The notes below the pieces were generated by a model that searched no databases, was not told the DNA's origin, and was given only the letters and a program-made list of their open reading frames with translations. Source: Fimbriimonadaceae bacterium (GTDB lineage: Bacteria; Armatimonadota; Fimbriimonadia; Fimbriimonadales; Fimbriimonadaceae). Taken from it: a stretch of 64,000 nt of DNA. Made by a program: the position numbers and the translations under genes. The stretch covers positions 62,001 to 126,000 of the forward strand of contig JAHCHO010000004.1 in assembly GCA_026129685.1 (NCBI GenBank). The letters are read 5' to 3'. Of this stretch, positions 51,514 through 60,225 are shown piece after piece (the first letter of the stretch is position 1; the number at the start of each line of letters is the position of its first letter).

Positions 51514-52696
51514 GGACCTCCTCAAGCGCACCGTCGATCTCCAGGGGAGCGACCTTCACTTCAAGGTGGACACGGGCAAGGCGTACGTCCGGGTGCACGG
51601 CGATCTGATTTGGCTGGAGGACGTGCCCCACTACGAGCCCGATGAGTTCGAGGCCGATCTCTTTCAGTTGCTGAGGCCGGAACAGGTCGAGCGGTTCCGA
51701 CGCGTTCTCGAGCTGGACTTTTCCTTCGAACTGGAAGGGATCGCCCGCTTCCGAGGCAACGCCTACCAACAGCGCGGGGTCGTTCAGGCCGCCTTTCGCG
51801 TGATCCCCTATCAGATCCAGACGATGGAGGAGTTGGACCTCCCGCTCGCATGCTGGGACTTCATCGACCGCCCCCGAGGCCTGGTCCTGGTGACGGGACC
51901 CGCAGGATCGGGCAAGTCCACGACTCAGGCGGCGATGATCGACCGGATCAACCGGACCCATCCCGACCACATCATGACGGTCGAGGACCCGATCGAGTTC
52001 GTACACGACGATCACGTTGCCCTGATCAACCAGCGCGAACTCGAGACGGACACACTCAGCTTTGCCAACGCGCTCAAGTTCGTGTTGCGGCAGGACCCGG
52101 ACGTGATTCTGGTCGGCGAGATGCGCGACCTGGAGACCATTCACCTCGCGATCACCGCCGCCGAAACGGGCCACTTGGTTTTTGGGACGTTGCACACGGT
52201 GGACGCGGTCCAGACGGTGGATCGCATCGTGGACGTGTTCCCGATCCACCAGCAGCAGCAGATTCGGATGCAGCTGTCGGTGAACCTGGTCGGGGTGATC
52301 TCGCAGACGCTGGTGAAGAAGAAGGACGGGAAGGGGCGCTCGGCCGCGTTTGAAGTGCTTGCGGCAACCTCTGCGGTTCGGAACCTGATTCGCGAGAACA
52401 AGACGTATCAGATCGGGTCTCTGATCCAGACGGGGGCTCGGGCAAAAATGCAGACCCTCGATCAGGCCTTGGCCAGGCTTGTGGAGCGCGAAATCGTCAG
52501 CTACGACGAGGCGCGCCACAAGGCGAAGGATCCGGCGGAGTTCGAGCGGCTCGTCGCCTTGGGCAAGAAGGCGGAGGAGCGGACCCGGTCGGAGGACGGC
52601 CGCGGCACCCAAGCGGGCGGCGAGGCCCCGAAGCCTCCGCAGGTGGCCGGCGGCGTGCGCGGGCAACCCAATCGGCCGCCAATCCGCCGAGACTGA
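51500..52696 (+). CDS. PilT family ATPase (third of three) with Pro/Gly-rich tail
   Basis: A 398-residue paralog from GTG 51500, overlapping the second copy by 14 bases. GPAGSGKSTTQAAMIDRINR, MTVEDPIEFVHDDHVALINQ, DVILVGEMRDLETIH and HLVFGTLHTVDAVQTVDR are intact. Its C-terminus is extended by about 40 residues of Arg/Gly/Pro-rich sequence (GGEAPKPPQVAGGVRG), not usual for PilT. Being last of three, it may be a PilU-like helper with a different binding partner. No pilin or PilB gene is near. Confidence 0.92.
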   Translation: MPNIRDLLKRTVDLQGSDLHFKVDTGKAYVRVHGDLIWLEDVPHYEPDEFEADLFQLLRPEQVERFRRVLELDFSFELEGIARFRGNAYQQRGVVQAAFRVIPYQIQTMEELDLPLACWDFIDRPRGLVLVTGPAGSGKSTTQAAMIDRINRTHPDHIMTVEDPIEFVHDDHVALINQRELETDTLSFANALKFVLRQDPDVILVGEMRDLETIHLAITAAETGHLVFGTLHTVDAVQTVDRIVDVFPIHQQQQIRMQLSVNLVGVISQTLVKKKDGKGRSAAFEVLAATSAVRNLIRENKTYQIGSLIQTGARAKMQTLDQALARLVEREIVSYDEARHKAKDPAEFERLVALGKKAEERTRSEDGRGTQAGGEAPKPPQVAGGVRGQPNRPPIRRD

Positions 52697-52766
52697 CGCC
52701 GGGCCCGGTCTGCCTCCGATGAGAGGGAAGCCGTGACCTCGGTCCCGAACGCGACCGGGCCTGTTG

Positions 52767-52772
52767 TACAAT
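52767..52772 (+). promoter_or_regulatory. -10-like TACAAT before thrS
   Basis: TACAAT lies 42 nt before the thrS ATG at 52815. No T-box stem or specifier is evident in the short leader, and no clear -35 is visible. Confidence 0.5.
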
Positions 52773-52814
52773 AGCGGCTCGACAACACGATCCCATTGTC
52801 TGGGACGGTCCACC

Positions 52815-54617
52815 ATGGAACCCATCGCCTACGAACAGTCACACCGCTACCGTCTGCGCCATAGCGCCGCTCACCTGATGGCGCAAGCGTTGACGGAGCT
52901 CTACCCGGGCGTCAAGCTCGCGATCGGTCCGCCGATCGAGAACGGCTTCTACTACGACGTCGATCCTCCCCAGCCGATCAAGGAAGAGGACCTTCCTCGC
53001 ATCGAGAAGCGCATGAAGGAGCTGGCGAAGCTCGACATGCGGATCGAGCGCAAGGTGGCCCGCGACCGCGACGAGGCCCGAAGGATCATCCTGGAAGATT
53101 GCACGCTCGGACAGGGCGAGGAGACGGCGCTCTACAAGCTGCAGTTGCTGGACGCGATTCCCGAGGGAGACGAGGTCAGCTTCTACGATCAGCAGCGGTT
53201 CACGAACGGCAAGCTGCGCCGGTTCATCGACCTGTGTCGTGGGCCGCACATCGAGACGACGAAGGAGATTCAGGCGTTCAAACTGCTATCGATCGCGGGG
53301 GCTTATTGGCGCGGCGACGTGAAGAACAAGCAACTGACGCGCATTTACGGGACGGCGTTCGAGACGCAAGAAGAACTGGACGCCCACCTCCACAACCTCG
53401 AGGAAGCGAAGAAGCGGGACCATCGTCTGCTCGGGCGCGAGCTCGGACTCTTCATGTTCAGCCCGCGCGTCGGACCCGGACTGCCGCTGTGGCTGCCCAA
53501 AGGCGCGGTGTTGCGCGACGTGATGACGGACTACCTCAAGAAGGAGCAGCTGAAGCGCGGCTACGAGCCGGTGATCACGCCCCAGATCGCGAGCATCCGG
53601 CTCTATGAGAAATCCGGGCACATCCTGACGTTCAAGGACAAGCTGTTTCCGTTCATGGAGGACGAGGAGAAGGAGACGTACATTCTCAAGCCCATGAACT
53701 GCCCCTTCCACATCGAGATCTATGCCTCGCACATGCGGAGCTACCGAGATCTGCCGATCCGTTACGCGGAGTTCGGAACGGTCCACCGTTACGAGCAGAG
53801 CGGGGAAGTGACGGGCATCCTTCGCGCGCGCGGCTTCACGCAGGACGACGCGCACCTGTTCGTCACGCCGGATCAACTCGAGGAGGAGTTCATCGGGGTC
53901 GTGGACCTGATGCAAGCCGTGCTCAAGAAACTCGGCTTGACGGACTTCCGCGTGCGCGTCGGTACGAAGGACCCGGCTTCCGACAAGTACGTGGGCCACG
54001 ACGACAACTGGGCGATGGCCACGAGGGCGATCACGGACGCCTGCGACAAGATGGGGCTGGAGTACCACGTCTCGCCGGGAGACGCCGCCTTCTATGGCCC
54101 AAAGCTCGATCTGATCATCAAGGACGCGCTCGGGCGCGAGTGGCAGATGGGCACGGTGCAGGTCGACTACAACCTGCCGGAGCGTTTCGAGATCGAGTAC
54201 ATCGGCGAGGACAGCAAGCCGCACCGGCCGATCATGATTCACCGTGCGCCGTTCGGTTCGATGGAGCGGATGATCGGGTTGCTTACGGAGCAGTACGCGG
54301 GGGCGTTCCCGTTCTGGCTCGCCCCGGTGCAGATCGCGGTGTTGCCGATCGCGGATCGGCACGTGGAGGCGGCGCAAGCCCTGTCCGCGCGGCTGAAAGA
54401 CACGATCTTCGACACGAGGCCGCTGCGGGTGGTCGTGGACGATCGGCGCGAAACGCTCGGGAAGAAGATTCGAGAGAACCAACACCAGAAGATCCCCTAC
54501 ATGCTCATCCTGGGCGACCGGGACCTGGAGGAGGGAACGGTCGGAGTGCGGTCCCGCGAGGGGGGCGACTTGGGCGCAATGTCGATCGAGGGGTTCCTGG
54601 CGTTGGCGATGGGTTAG
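52815..54617 (+). CDS. thrS: Threonyl-tRNA synthetase lacking the N-terminal TGS domain
   Basis: A 600-residue class II enzyme that charges tRNA-Thr. The editing (N2) domain begins almost at the start with the zinc-type H-x-x-x-H (RHSAAHLMAQAL) and later CRGPHI, and the catalytic core has motif 2 FGTVHRYEQSGEVTG with RGFTQDDAHLF, and motif 3 HRAPFGSMERMIGLL. The C-terminal anticodon-binding domain (APVQIAVLPIADRH to YMLILGDRDLEEGTVGVR) is complete. The TGS domain (about 60 residues), present at the N-terminus of most ThrRS, is missing. The ATG at 52815 gives this start, and no extended homologous frame lies upstream. Confidence 0.95.
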   Translation: MEPIAYEQSHRYRLRHSAAHLMAQALTELYPGVKLAIGPPIENGFYYDVDPPQPIKEEDLPRIEKRMKELAKLDMRIERKVARDRDEARRIILEDCTLGQGEETALYKLQLLDAIPEGDEVSFYDQQRFTNGKLRRFIDLCRGPHIETTKEIQAFKLLSIAGAYWRGDVKNKQLTRIYGTAFETQEELDAHLHNLEEAKKRDHRLLGRELGLFMFSPRVGPGLPLWLPKGAVLRDVMTDYLKKEQLKRGYEPVITPQIASIRLYEKSGHILTFKDKLFPFMEDEEKETYILKPMNCPFHIEIYASHMRSYRDLPIRYAEFGTVHRYEQSGEVTGILRARGFTQDDAHLFVTPDQLEEEFIGVVDLMQAVLKKLGLTDFRVRVGTKDPASDKYVGHDDNWAMATRAITDACDKMGLEYHVSPGDAAFYGPKLDLIIKDALGREWQMGTVQVDYNLPERFEIEYIGEDSKPHRPIMIHRAPFGSMERMIGLLTEQYAGAFPFWLAPVQIAVLPIADRHVEAAQALSARLKDTIFDTRPLRVVVDDRRETLGKKIRENQHQKIPYMLILGDRDLEEGTVGVRSREGGDLGAMSIEGFLALAMG

Positions 54618-54718
54618 CCGTCGGATCGAGCCGGCGCTCGCAAAGTTGCGCCGGTGTCGATGGTGAACCGGCAGCGTCTTTCCCTCACATCCCCGGCGCA
54701 ACGAGCTTGCCCCGGTGC

Positions 54719-54724
54719 CACAAT
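54719..54724 (+). promoter_or_regulatory. -10-like CACAAT before the chagasin-like gene
   Basis: CACAAT ends 9 nt before the ATG at 54734, the same short-leader layout as other genes in this window. Confidence 0.35.
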
Positions 54725-54733
54725 ATCCGCGCC

Positions 54734-55204
54734 ATGGTACGTACACGGTTCGTCGCGTTGTTCGTCGTGCTCGCTCTGGGCGGCGCTGCCGGAGCCCAGA
54801 CCCCGGGGAAGAAGGTCGCGCTCGATCGCAAAGAGGGGACTCACGCCGTGGTCGCCCGCGTGGGCGACACGCTGACTTTTGAGACCACTTATCTGCAGAG
54901 CGGCAGCACGGGCTACCAGTGGCACGGCCCGAAGCTGGAAGGGGACAAGGTGTTCGGCAAAGTCGGTACGGTTTTCGTCAAGGCGAAGGACTTCGACAAG
55001 AAGAAGAAGGCCGCCGAGGGACAGCACCTCCCGCCAGGCGCCCCGGCCCCCGACCTGGGCAAGAGCTACGCGACGATTCCCATCGTGAAGACGGGCAAGG
55101 CACGGGCGACCTTCGTGTTCTCGCGCTTCGACGTGGACGGCGCGCGCCAAGAGGGCGACAAGGTCTGCGTGTTCGAGGTGACGGTCCGGGCCCGACGCAA
55201 GTAG
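54734..55204 (+). CDS. Chagasin-like (I42) peptidase inhibitor, secreted
   Basis: A 156-residue protein with a signal peptide (MVRTRFVALFVVLALGGAAG). The mature part has a G-D-T-L-T-F-E segment and S-G-S-T-G-Y-Q-W, close to the N-P-T-T-G-Y/W loop that inserts into cysteine peptidases, and ends in a beta strand VCVFEVTVRAR. Chagasin-type inhibitors block papain-like enzymes. A Lys-rich insertion (FDKKKKAAEGQHLPPGAPAP) sits between the second and third loops. The target here is unknown. The stop precedes a strong bidirectional hairpin. Confidence 0.75.
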   Translation: MVRTRFVALFVVLALGGAAGAQTPGKKVALDRKEGTHAVVARVGDTLTFETTYLQSGSTGYQWHGPKLEGDKVFGKVGTVFVKAKDFDKKKKAAEGQHLPPGAPAPDLGKSYATIPIVKTGKARATFVFSRFDVDGARQEGDKVCVFEVTVRARRK

Positions 55205-55216
55205 CGTCTTGCGCGA

Positions 55217-55248
55217 CTCAACCGCGCCGGTCAGCCGGCGCGGTTGAG
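55217..55248. terminator. Bidirectional terminator hairpin
   Basis: A perfect 14-bp GC-rich stem (55217-55230 with 55235-55248) around TCAG lies between two convergent genes and covers the minus-strand gene's stop codon. No T-run is present on either side. Confidence 0.6.
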
Positions 55249-55677
55249 CTTCGCGATGGCTTTCTCGTACTTGTCGATCAGCTTCTTTTCCGACGCCTTC
55301 TTGCGCTCGGCTTTCCACCATGCGGCGACGCTGAGCTTGCCGTAGCTCGCGCCGTCAATGCGCTCCACTTCCATCCGCTCCCCGGCTTCCTCGAAGAACG
55401 AACTCACCTTGTTCACGGTGAGTTTCAGGGGCTTGTTGACGTGGGCGGCCAGGAAGTAGTGGGTCGGGAACGGGCCCGCGTAGTAGGAGCCTTCCTTGCC
55501 CTTGGCGTCTTTGACGACCACATGCACGTAGTCCCCGACCTCAAACCCGATCACCGTGCCGGTCACCGTTTTGGTCGAGAGGACTTTGTCCTTCTTGTCG
55601 TCCTGAACGGGCGCGGCGAAGGCGTGGGCGGTGGCCACGAGGGCAACCAGGGCGAGGAGGAGGCGGATGGGTCGCAT
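55231..55677 (-). CDS. Secreted hypothetical protein
   Basis: A 148-residue protein with a signal peptide (MRPIRLLLALVALVATAHAF, cleavage near APV). The first half of the mature chain is a short beta-barrel-like region (VTGTVIGFEVGDYVHVVVKD, YYAGPFPTHYFLAAH) and the second a Lys/Ala-rich helix (AERKKASEKKLIDKYEKAIA). I recognise no family. It probably acts in the periplasm. It converges with the inhibitor gene. Confidence 0.65.
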   Translation of the reverse strand: MRPIRLLLALVALVATAHAFAAPVQDDKKDKVLSTKTVTGTVIGFEVGDYVHVVVKDAKGKEGSYYAGPFPTHYFLAAHVNKPLKLTVNKVSSFFEEAGERMEVERIDGASYGKLSVAAWWKAERKKASEKKLIDKYEKAIAKLNRAG

Positions 55678-55727
55678 CGCGCGAACCTTACCGCAATCGC
55701 GGGTCGTCCGGTCAAGGAACTTCTAGC

Positions 55728-55757
55728 CTCGGGGGCGGGCAACCGTCCGCCCCCGAG
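55728..55757. terminator. Hairpin after glnK
   Basis: CTCGGGGGCGG pairs with CCGCCCCCGAG around an 8-nt loop, 12 nt past the glnK stop on the minus strand. It has no clear T-run. Confidence 0.5.
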
Positions 55758-55768
55758 AAGCGTCCGAG

Positions 55769-56110
55769 CTAGGACAGGGCGACGTCGCCGCGCTCGCCGT
55801 TGCGGATGCGGAGGGCGTCCGCTACCGGGATCAAGAAGATCTTGCCGTCGCCGACCTCCCCCGTTCCCGCAGCGTCCTGGATCATCTTGACCACCTCTTC
55901 GACCTGCTCGTCGCGGACGACGAGCTCGATCTTCACCTTGTGGGTGAGGGGGGTCGTGTACTGGGAGCCGCGATACGTGTAGGTCACGCCCCGCTGGCGA
56001 CCCATGCCCTTCACTTCGGTCACCGTCATGCCGGTCAGCGAGTGGTCGTGGACCGCCTCGAGTACCGCGTCCAGCTTCTGGGGCCGGATCATCGCTTCGA
56101 CTTTCACCAT
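55769..56110 (-). CDS. glnK: Nitrogen regulatory protein PII
   Basis: A 113-residue trimeric signal protein that binds ATP/ADP and 2-oxoglutarate and gates the adjacent ammonium channel. Landmarks are the start VKVEAMIRPQKLDAVLEAV, the T-loop GRQRGVTYTYRGSQYTTPL with the uridylylation-type tyrosine after R-G-S-Q, and the C-terminal strand GKIFLIPVADALRIRNGERG. The pairing with amt justifies the GlnK name over GlnB. It is downstream of amt in the same transcript, with its own GAGAGG ribosome-binding site. Confidence 0.94.
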   Translation of the reverse strand: MVKVEAMIRPQKLDAVLEAVHDHSLTGMTVTEVKGMGRQRGVTYTYRGSQYTTPLTHKVKIELVVRDEQVEEVVKMIQDAAGTGEVGDGKIFLIPVADALRIRNGERGDVALS

Positions 56111-56150
56111 TGATAGGTACCTCTCGTCATATAGAAACCAGGCCCGTGCC

Positions 56151-57494
56151 TCACAGGTTGTAGCCCGCCTCGCCGTGGATCGTCTCGTCGAGTCCGGTGA
56201 TCTCGTCGTCCTCGGTCACGCGCAATCCGCCAAGCGCCTTGATGGCGTAGAGGATGGCAAAGGACACGACCAAAGAAAACGCCCCGACCGCGCCGACGGC
56301 GACGACCTGTTTCAGTATGAGCGCCATTCGCCCGTCCGCAAGGGCCGGTTCAACGATCGCCTTGTTCGCCTCGACCGACGCGAACACGCCGGTCAGGATC
56401 GCGCCGACGAAACCGCCCGCGCCGTGAACCCCGACCACGTCGAGCGAATCGTCGTAGCCGAACTTGGATTTGAGGCTGATCGCGAGATAGCAGACCGCGC
56501 CGACGATCAGGCCGACGAGGAGCGCCTCCCGAGGGGCGATGAAGCCCGCGCCGGGGGTGATGCCGACAAGGCCCGCGACGAGACCGGAGGCGGCACCGAG
56601 GGCGGTGGCCTTGCCGGTCTTGAGTCGCTCGACGATCAGCCATCCAAGCATGCCGGTCGCGGCGGCGACGTGGGTCGAGACGAAGGCGTTCATCGCGACG
56701 TCGGACATCCCGAGGGCGGAACCGGCGTTGAAGCCGATCCAGCCGAACCACAGCAGTCCCGACCCGATGAGGGTCATCGTGATGTTGTTGGGGGGAACGG
56801 GCTCGTGTTTGACCAAGGCGCGCCGTTTGCCGACGACGATCGCCGCCGCCAGCGCGGCCACGCCGCTCGCGAGGTGCACAACGGTGCCGCCCGCGAAATC
56901 GAGCGCCCCGTGCTTGAACAGCCAGCCGTCACCGTTCCAGACCCAGCAGGCGACGGGCGAGTAGACCAGGAGGGACCAGATCGCGATGAACGCCACGTAC
57001 GCCCCGAACTTCATCCGTTCGGCGATCGCGCCGGAGATGAGGGCGGGGGTGATGATGGCGAACATCATCTGGAACAGCATGAAGGCGCCGCTCGGCCCCA
57101 TCGAGGCGGCGGGCTCCGCCATCTTGAGGTTGTTGCCAAGGGCGTAGGTCAGGTCCCCGAAGAAGCCGTTGGGAGCGCTTCCGAAGGAGATGGAATAGCC
57201 GACGACCAGCCAGATCACGCTGATCACGCCCATGGCGATGAAGCTGTGCATCATCGTCGAGAGGACGTTCGTGCGGCGCACCATGCCCCCGTAGAACATG
57301 GCCAGAGCCGGGGTCATGAGGAGAACGAGCGCGGCGGCCACCGCGACCCAAATCAGGTCGCCTTTGGCGCTCGCGTCGGAGACTTGTTGGGCCACCCCAT
57401 CCAGGGTCGGCGCAGACGACGATGCGTCCTGAGCGAACGCGGCACTACAAATGCCGAGGCCAAGCGCAAAGAGCGCCCCTCGCAATCGAACCAT
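56151..57494 (-). CDS. amt: Ammonium transporter Amt
   Basis: A 447-residue channel for ammonium, with a signal peptide (MVRLRGALFALGLGICSAAF) and 11 spans. Family marks are AMFYGGMVRRTNVLSTMMHS, GAFMLFQMMFAIITPALISG, GTVVHLASGVAALAAAIVVG, LLWFGWIGFNAGSAL and DVVGVHGAGGFVGAILTGV with the central histidine pair. It is read from a strong TTGACA/TATACT promoter 49 bases upstream. The next gene in the transcript is glnK. Confidence 0.96.
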   Translation of the reverse strand: MVRLRGALFALGLGICSAAFAQDASSSAPTLDGVAQQVSDASAKGDLIWVAVAAALVLLMTPALAMFYGGMVRRTNVLSTMMHSFIAMGVISVIWLVVGYSISFGSAPNGFFGDLTYALGNNLKMAEPAASMGPSGAFMLFQMMFAIITPALISGAIAERMKFGAYVAFIAIWSLLVYSPVACWVWNGDGWLFKHGALDFAGGTVVHLASGVAALAAAIVVGKRRALVKHEPVPPNNITMTLIGSGLLWFGWIGFNAGSALGMSDVAMNAFVSTHVAAATGMLGWLIVERLKTGKATALGAASGLVAGLVGITPGAGFIAPREALLVGLIVGAVCYLAISLKSKFGYDDSLDVVGVHGAGGFVGAILTGVFASVEANKAIVEPALADGRMALILKQVVAVGAVGAFSLVVSFAILYAIKALGGLRVTEDDEITGLDETIHGEAGYNL

Positions 57495-57542
57495 AGGATC
57501 ACCTCGATTCAAGCAATGGGCCGCTTCGTTGCGACTGCGAAC

Positions 57543-57571
57543 AGTATAGGGAAGCCGGTTTGATCTGTCAA
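57543..57571 (-). promoter_or_regulatory. Consensus sigma70-type promoter of amt-glnK
   Basis: TTGACA (57571-57566) and TATACT (57548-57543) are separated by exactly 17 nt on the minus strand. The leader would be about 42 nt, with a GAGGTGAT ribosome-binding site before the amt start. It is the clearest promoter in the window. Confidence 0.85.
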
Positions 57572-57759
57572 CCCCGGTGAGCGGTTTTCTGCGATGCGCC
57601 CAAGTGCCCAGGTTGGAACCGCTTGCCGGGCCGGGCAGTATGAAGCAGACGCGCGAACGTTCGGCGCGCTGAAGCAGAGATGAGAACCGCGCTATCCGAA
57701 TCCGACGGGACGACCGGGGCCGATCCGGTGGCACCGGCCGGGGGGGCGGGCCAAGGGTC

Positions 57760-57765
57760 TACAAT
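57760..57765 (+). promoter_or_regulatory. -10-like TACAAT before the cyclase-like gene
   Basis: TACAAT ends 13 nt before the ATG at 57779. If functional, it rules out the 33-codon longer start at 57680. Confidence 0.45.
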
Positions 57766-57778
57766 ATCGGGGATCGCC

Positions 57779-59599
57779 ATGGATCGCGGGATTGTCACGA
57801 ACGAGGTCTCCGGGACGACCTCCGAGCACCTCGGAGGGGCCCAGGCTTTCGCCCAACACCTTCGTGACAATCCGGAAGCTACCAGCGAGGCGCCGTCGCA
57901 GTTGGCCGGACGGTTCGGGCTTCCGGTGTCGTTCGTCGAGGACGTGCTGGGCCGGGTGTCGCGGAGACGGGCGGTTCCGACGCCGCTGACCCGGTCCATC
58001 GATGTCGACTCGCCGATCCGAAGCGCGTGCGAGGCCGCCTACCAGGCGGCGAAAGAGTTGATCAAACGGCTGACGAACAGCCCAACCCGCTACGTCTGGT
58101 TGACGACGAGCGTCACGCTGGGGCTGATCGTGATTGCGATCGTGACCATGTTGCGCAAGGTGGACACGCTCGAGCCTCGGCACGAACGGGCGATCCTCAT
58201 GATGAACGTGTTCTTCATGGGGGTCTTGTGCACGCACTTCGTGGCCTACTACCGGCACGCTCTCGCGCGAAACGCCATCAAGGGGGCGGGGATCGTGCTG
58301 GCGAACTTCGTCGTGGCGACGACCTTTCTGGTGTTCGTGACGCCGGGCAGCGAGAACATGGCCCTTCCGGCGCGTCTGACGGCGACGGCGGTGGGCGGCG
58401 TGATGCTCACCATGCTGTACTCGGTCGGCGGGATTTTCGCGGCGGTGATCGGGGGCTACGCTCGCATCAAGAAGGAAGACCGCGAGGAGCGGGGCCTCAC
58501 TCGGCAGCAACGCCTTGAGCGGCTCTTCGAAATCCAGGCGAAGCTGGCGGACGGACGGCGGGAAGGGACCCGCTCCGCGTTCTGGGAAGCGCCTTGGATG
58601 GTGGTGCTCCAGCGGTGGCTGTTCGGCCTGGCGGTCGCATCGGGCCTGGTGCTCGGCTCGCTCAGTGTGCTGACCCTAGGGTCCCTGCATCGGGTTCTGG
58701 GGATGTCGGGCACGGAGATCGGGGCGACGAACGCGCCGAGCGGGTATATCGTGGCGCAGGCGGCGCTCGGGTTGATCGAGACCACCCTTCTTGCGGGAAT
58801 CGCGTTTCTGTCGCGACGGCCGTGGCGGGCCCTGTTGGCGGGCGCGACGATGCAGGTCTCCCAGTACCCGCTGTTCTTCGTCGCCGTTCGGTTCCTGGGG
58901 GATCGTCACTTCGACACCTACTTCACGACCGCGTACTACGTTCAAGCGATCGTCTTCACCGTCGTCGTGACTTTGGCGGCCTCGCTCGGCGCGGTGGTCG
59001 AGGAGCGGGCGGACAAGGCGCGCCGCATCCGTGAGAGCGATCCGGCAACCCTGGTGGCGGAGATGATCCGCATCCAGTGGCAACTCGCAGTGAAGCCCTC
59101 GCGGGTCTGCGTGATGGTCGTGGACGCGGTCAAGAGCTCGCGGATGAAGGCCTCCGCCGACCCATTGGTGGTCGAGTGGACGTTCCGCGAGTTCCAGAAG
59201 TGGATCGAGGAGGTCAGCGAGCGCTATGGTGGTTCGATCTTGAACACGATGGGAGATGGGGCGGTCGTGCAGTTCGACAACTGCCTGAGCGCCTACCGGG
59301 CGGCGCAAGCGCTGCAGACGGACGTGGACGAGCTGAATCGGACGCGCAACCGATTGAGTCTGCCGTTTCGGTTGCGGATCGGCCTGCACGTCGGGCACGT
59401 CGAGGGCGACCTCGCGACGGTGCAGTTCAACGAGGTGATCGATATCGCGGCTCACGTCGAGAAGATCGCGCCGAACGGCTCGATCGCGATGACGGAGATG
59501 GTGGCGCAGGATTTGACGGACGAAAAGCTGCTGCCGATCAAGGACCCGGTGGACGGTCACGAGGTCTTTATGGCGATCCAGTCTCGTCTGGACACCTAG
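57779..59599 (+). CDS. Membrane protein with degenerate class III cyclase-like domain
   Basis: A 606-residue protein. Residues 1-95 are a soluble, Thr/Ser-rich start. Six or seven spans occupy about 100-420 (LGLIVIAIVTMLRKV to YVQAIVFTVVVTLAASL). The C-terminal 180 residues form a class III adenylate/guanylate cyclase homology domain: CVMVVDAVKSSRM with the first metal Asp, SILNTMGDGAVVQF with the second, and LRIGLHVGHVEGD. The lysine of K-x-x-G-D is Asn, and the N-x-x-x-R element reads FNEVIDIAAHVEKIA with Asp and His. Activity may be lost or altered. The ATG at 57779 is preferred because TACAAT lies upstream. Confidence 0.82.
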   Translation: MDRGIVTNEVSGTTSEHLGGAQAFAQHLRDNPEATSEAPSQLAGRFGLPVSFVEDVLGRVSRRRAVPTPLTRSIDVDSPIRSACEAAYQAAKELIKRLTNSPTRYVWLTTSVTLGLIVIAIVTMLRKVDTLEPRHERAILMMNVFFMGVLCTHFVAYYRHALARNAIKGAGIVLANFVVATTFLVFVTPGSENMALPARLTATAVGGVMLTMLYSVGGIFAAVIGGYARIKKEDREERGLTRQQRLERLFEIQAKLADGRREGTRSAFWEAPWMVVLQRWLFGLAVASGLVLGSLSVLTLGSLHRVLGMSGTEIGATNAPSGYIVAQAALGLIETTLLAGIAFLSRRPWRALLAGATMQVSQYPLFFVAVRFLGDRHFDTYFTTAYYVQAIVFTVVVTLAASLGAVVEERADKARRIRESDPATLVAEMIRIQWQLAVKPSRVCVMVVDAVKSSRMKASADPLVVEWTFREFQKWIEEVSERYGGSILNTMGDGAVVQFDNCLSAYRAAQALQTDVDELNRTRNRLSLPFRLRIGLHVGHVEGDLATVQFNEVIDIAAHVEKIAPNGSIAMTEMVAQDLTDEKLLPIKDPVDGHEVFMAIQSRLDT

Positions 59600-59601
59600 C
59601 C

Positions 59602-60225
59602 ATGGAGGTCGTGGACTGGGGTCGGGTCTCATTTCGCGAAGCCTACGAGCGACAAGTCGCCTATGTCGAAGAGGTTCAGCGGGGCGTTCGTCCGGACACC
59701 CTCGTTTTCGTCGAGCACGATCCGGTTTTCACCCTGGGCGCCAACTTCCACGAGGAGAACCTGTTGTTGCCCCGCGACGAGTACGCGGCGCGGGGCTTTG
59801 AGGTGGTCGCGACGGACCGGGGTGGGGACGTGACCTACCACGGACCGGGGCAACTCGTGGCGTACCCGATCTTCGACCTGAATCGGCGGGGACGGGACCT
59901 CCATCGTTGGCTACGGGACCTCGAGGAAGTGGTGATTCGGACGCTGGCGGAGTTCGGTATCGAGGGTCGGCGCCTTCCGCCCCACACGGGGGTCTGGGTT
60001 GGGGACCGCAAGATCGCGGCGATCGGGATCAAGGTACGGCGCTGGGTGTCCTTCCACGGCATCGCATTGAACGTGACGAACGACCTTTCGCCGTTCGACC
60101 TGATCGTGCCGTGCGGAATTCGGGGGTTTGGGGTCACGGGGATGGCGGAGCTAATGGGAGTTCGGGTTAACGTCGCGGTTGTCCGGGCGGCGCTGGCCGG
60201 GGCGTTCCGTCGAGGGTTGGGCTAG
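59602..60225 (+). CDS. lipB: Octanoyltransferase LipB
   Basis: A 207-residue enzyme that moves octanoyl groups from acyl carrier protein to lipoyl domains. The start FREAYERQVAYVEEVQRG, the active block DRGGDVTYHGPGQLVAYPIF, the catalytic lysine in RKIAAIGIKVRRWVSFHGIA and the cysteine in IVPCGIRGFG are present. It starts two bases after the previous stop. The 3' end overlaps the convergent recombinase by 4 bp. Confidence 0.95.
   Translation: MEVVDWGRVSFREAYERQVAYVEEVQRGVRPDTLVFVEHDPVFTLGANFHEENLLLPRDEYAARGFEVVATDRGGDVTYHGPGQLVAYPIFDLNRRGRDLHRWLRDLEEVVIRTLAEFGIEGRRLPPHTGVWVGDRKIAAIGIKVRRWVSFHGIALNVTNDLSPFDLIVPCGIRGFGVTGMAELMGVRVNVAVVRAALAGAFRRGLG

Noticed and set aside
54634-54655. Hairpin after thrS as a terminator
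   Set aside because: CCGGCGC and GCGCCGG can pair around a 10-nt loop, but no T-run follows and GC-rich inverted repeats are common by chance here.
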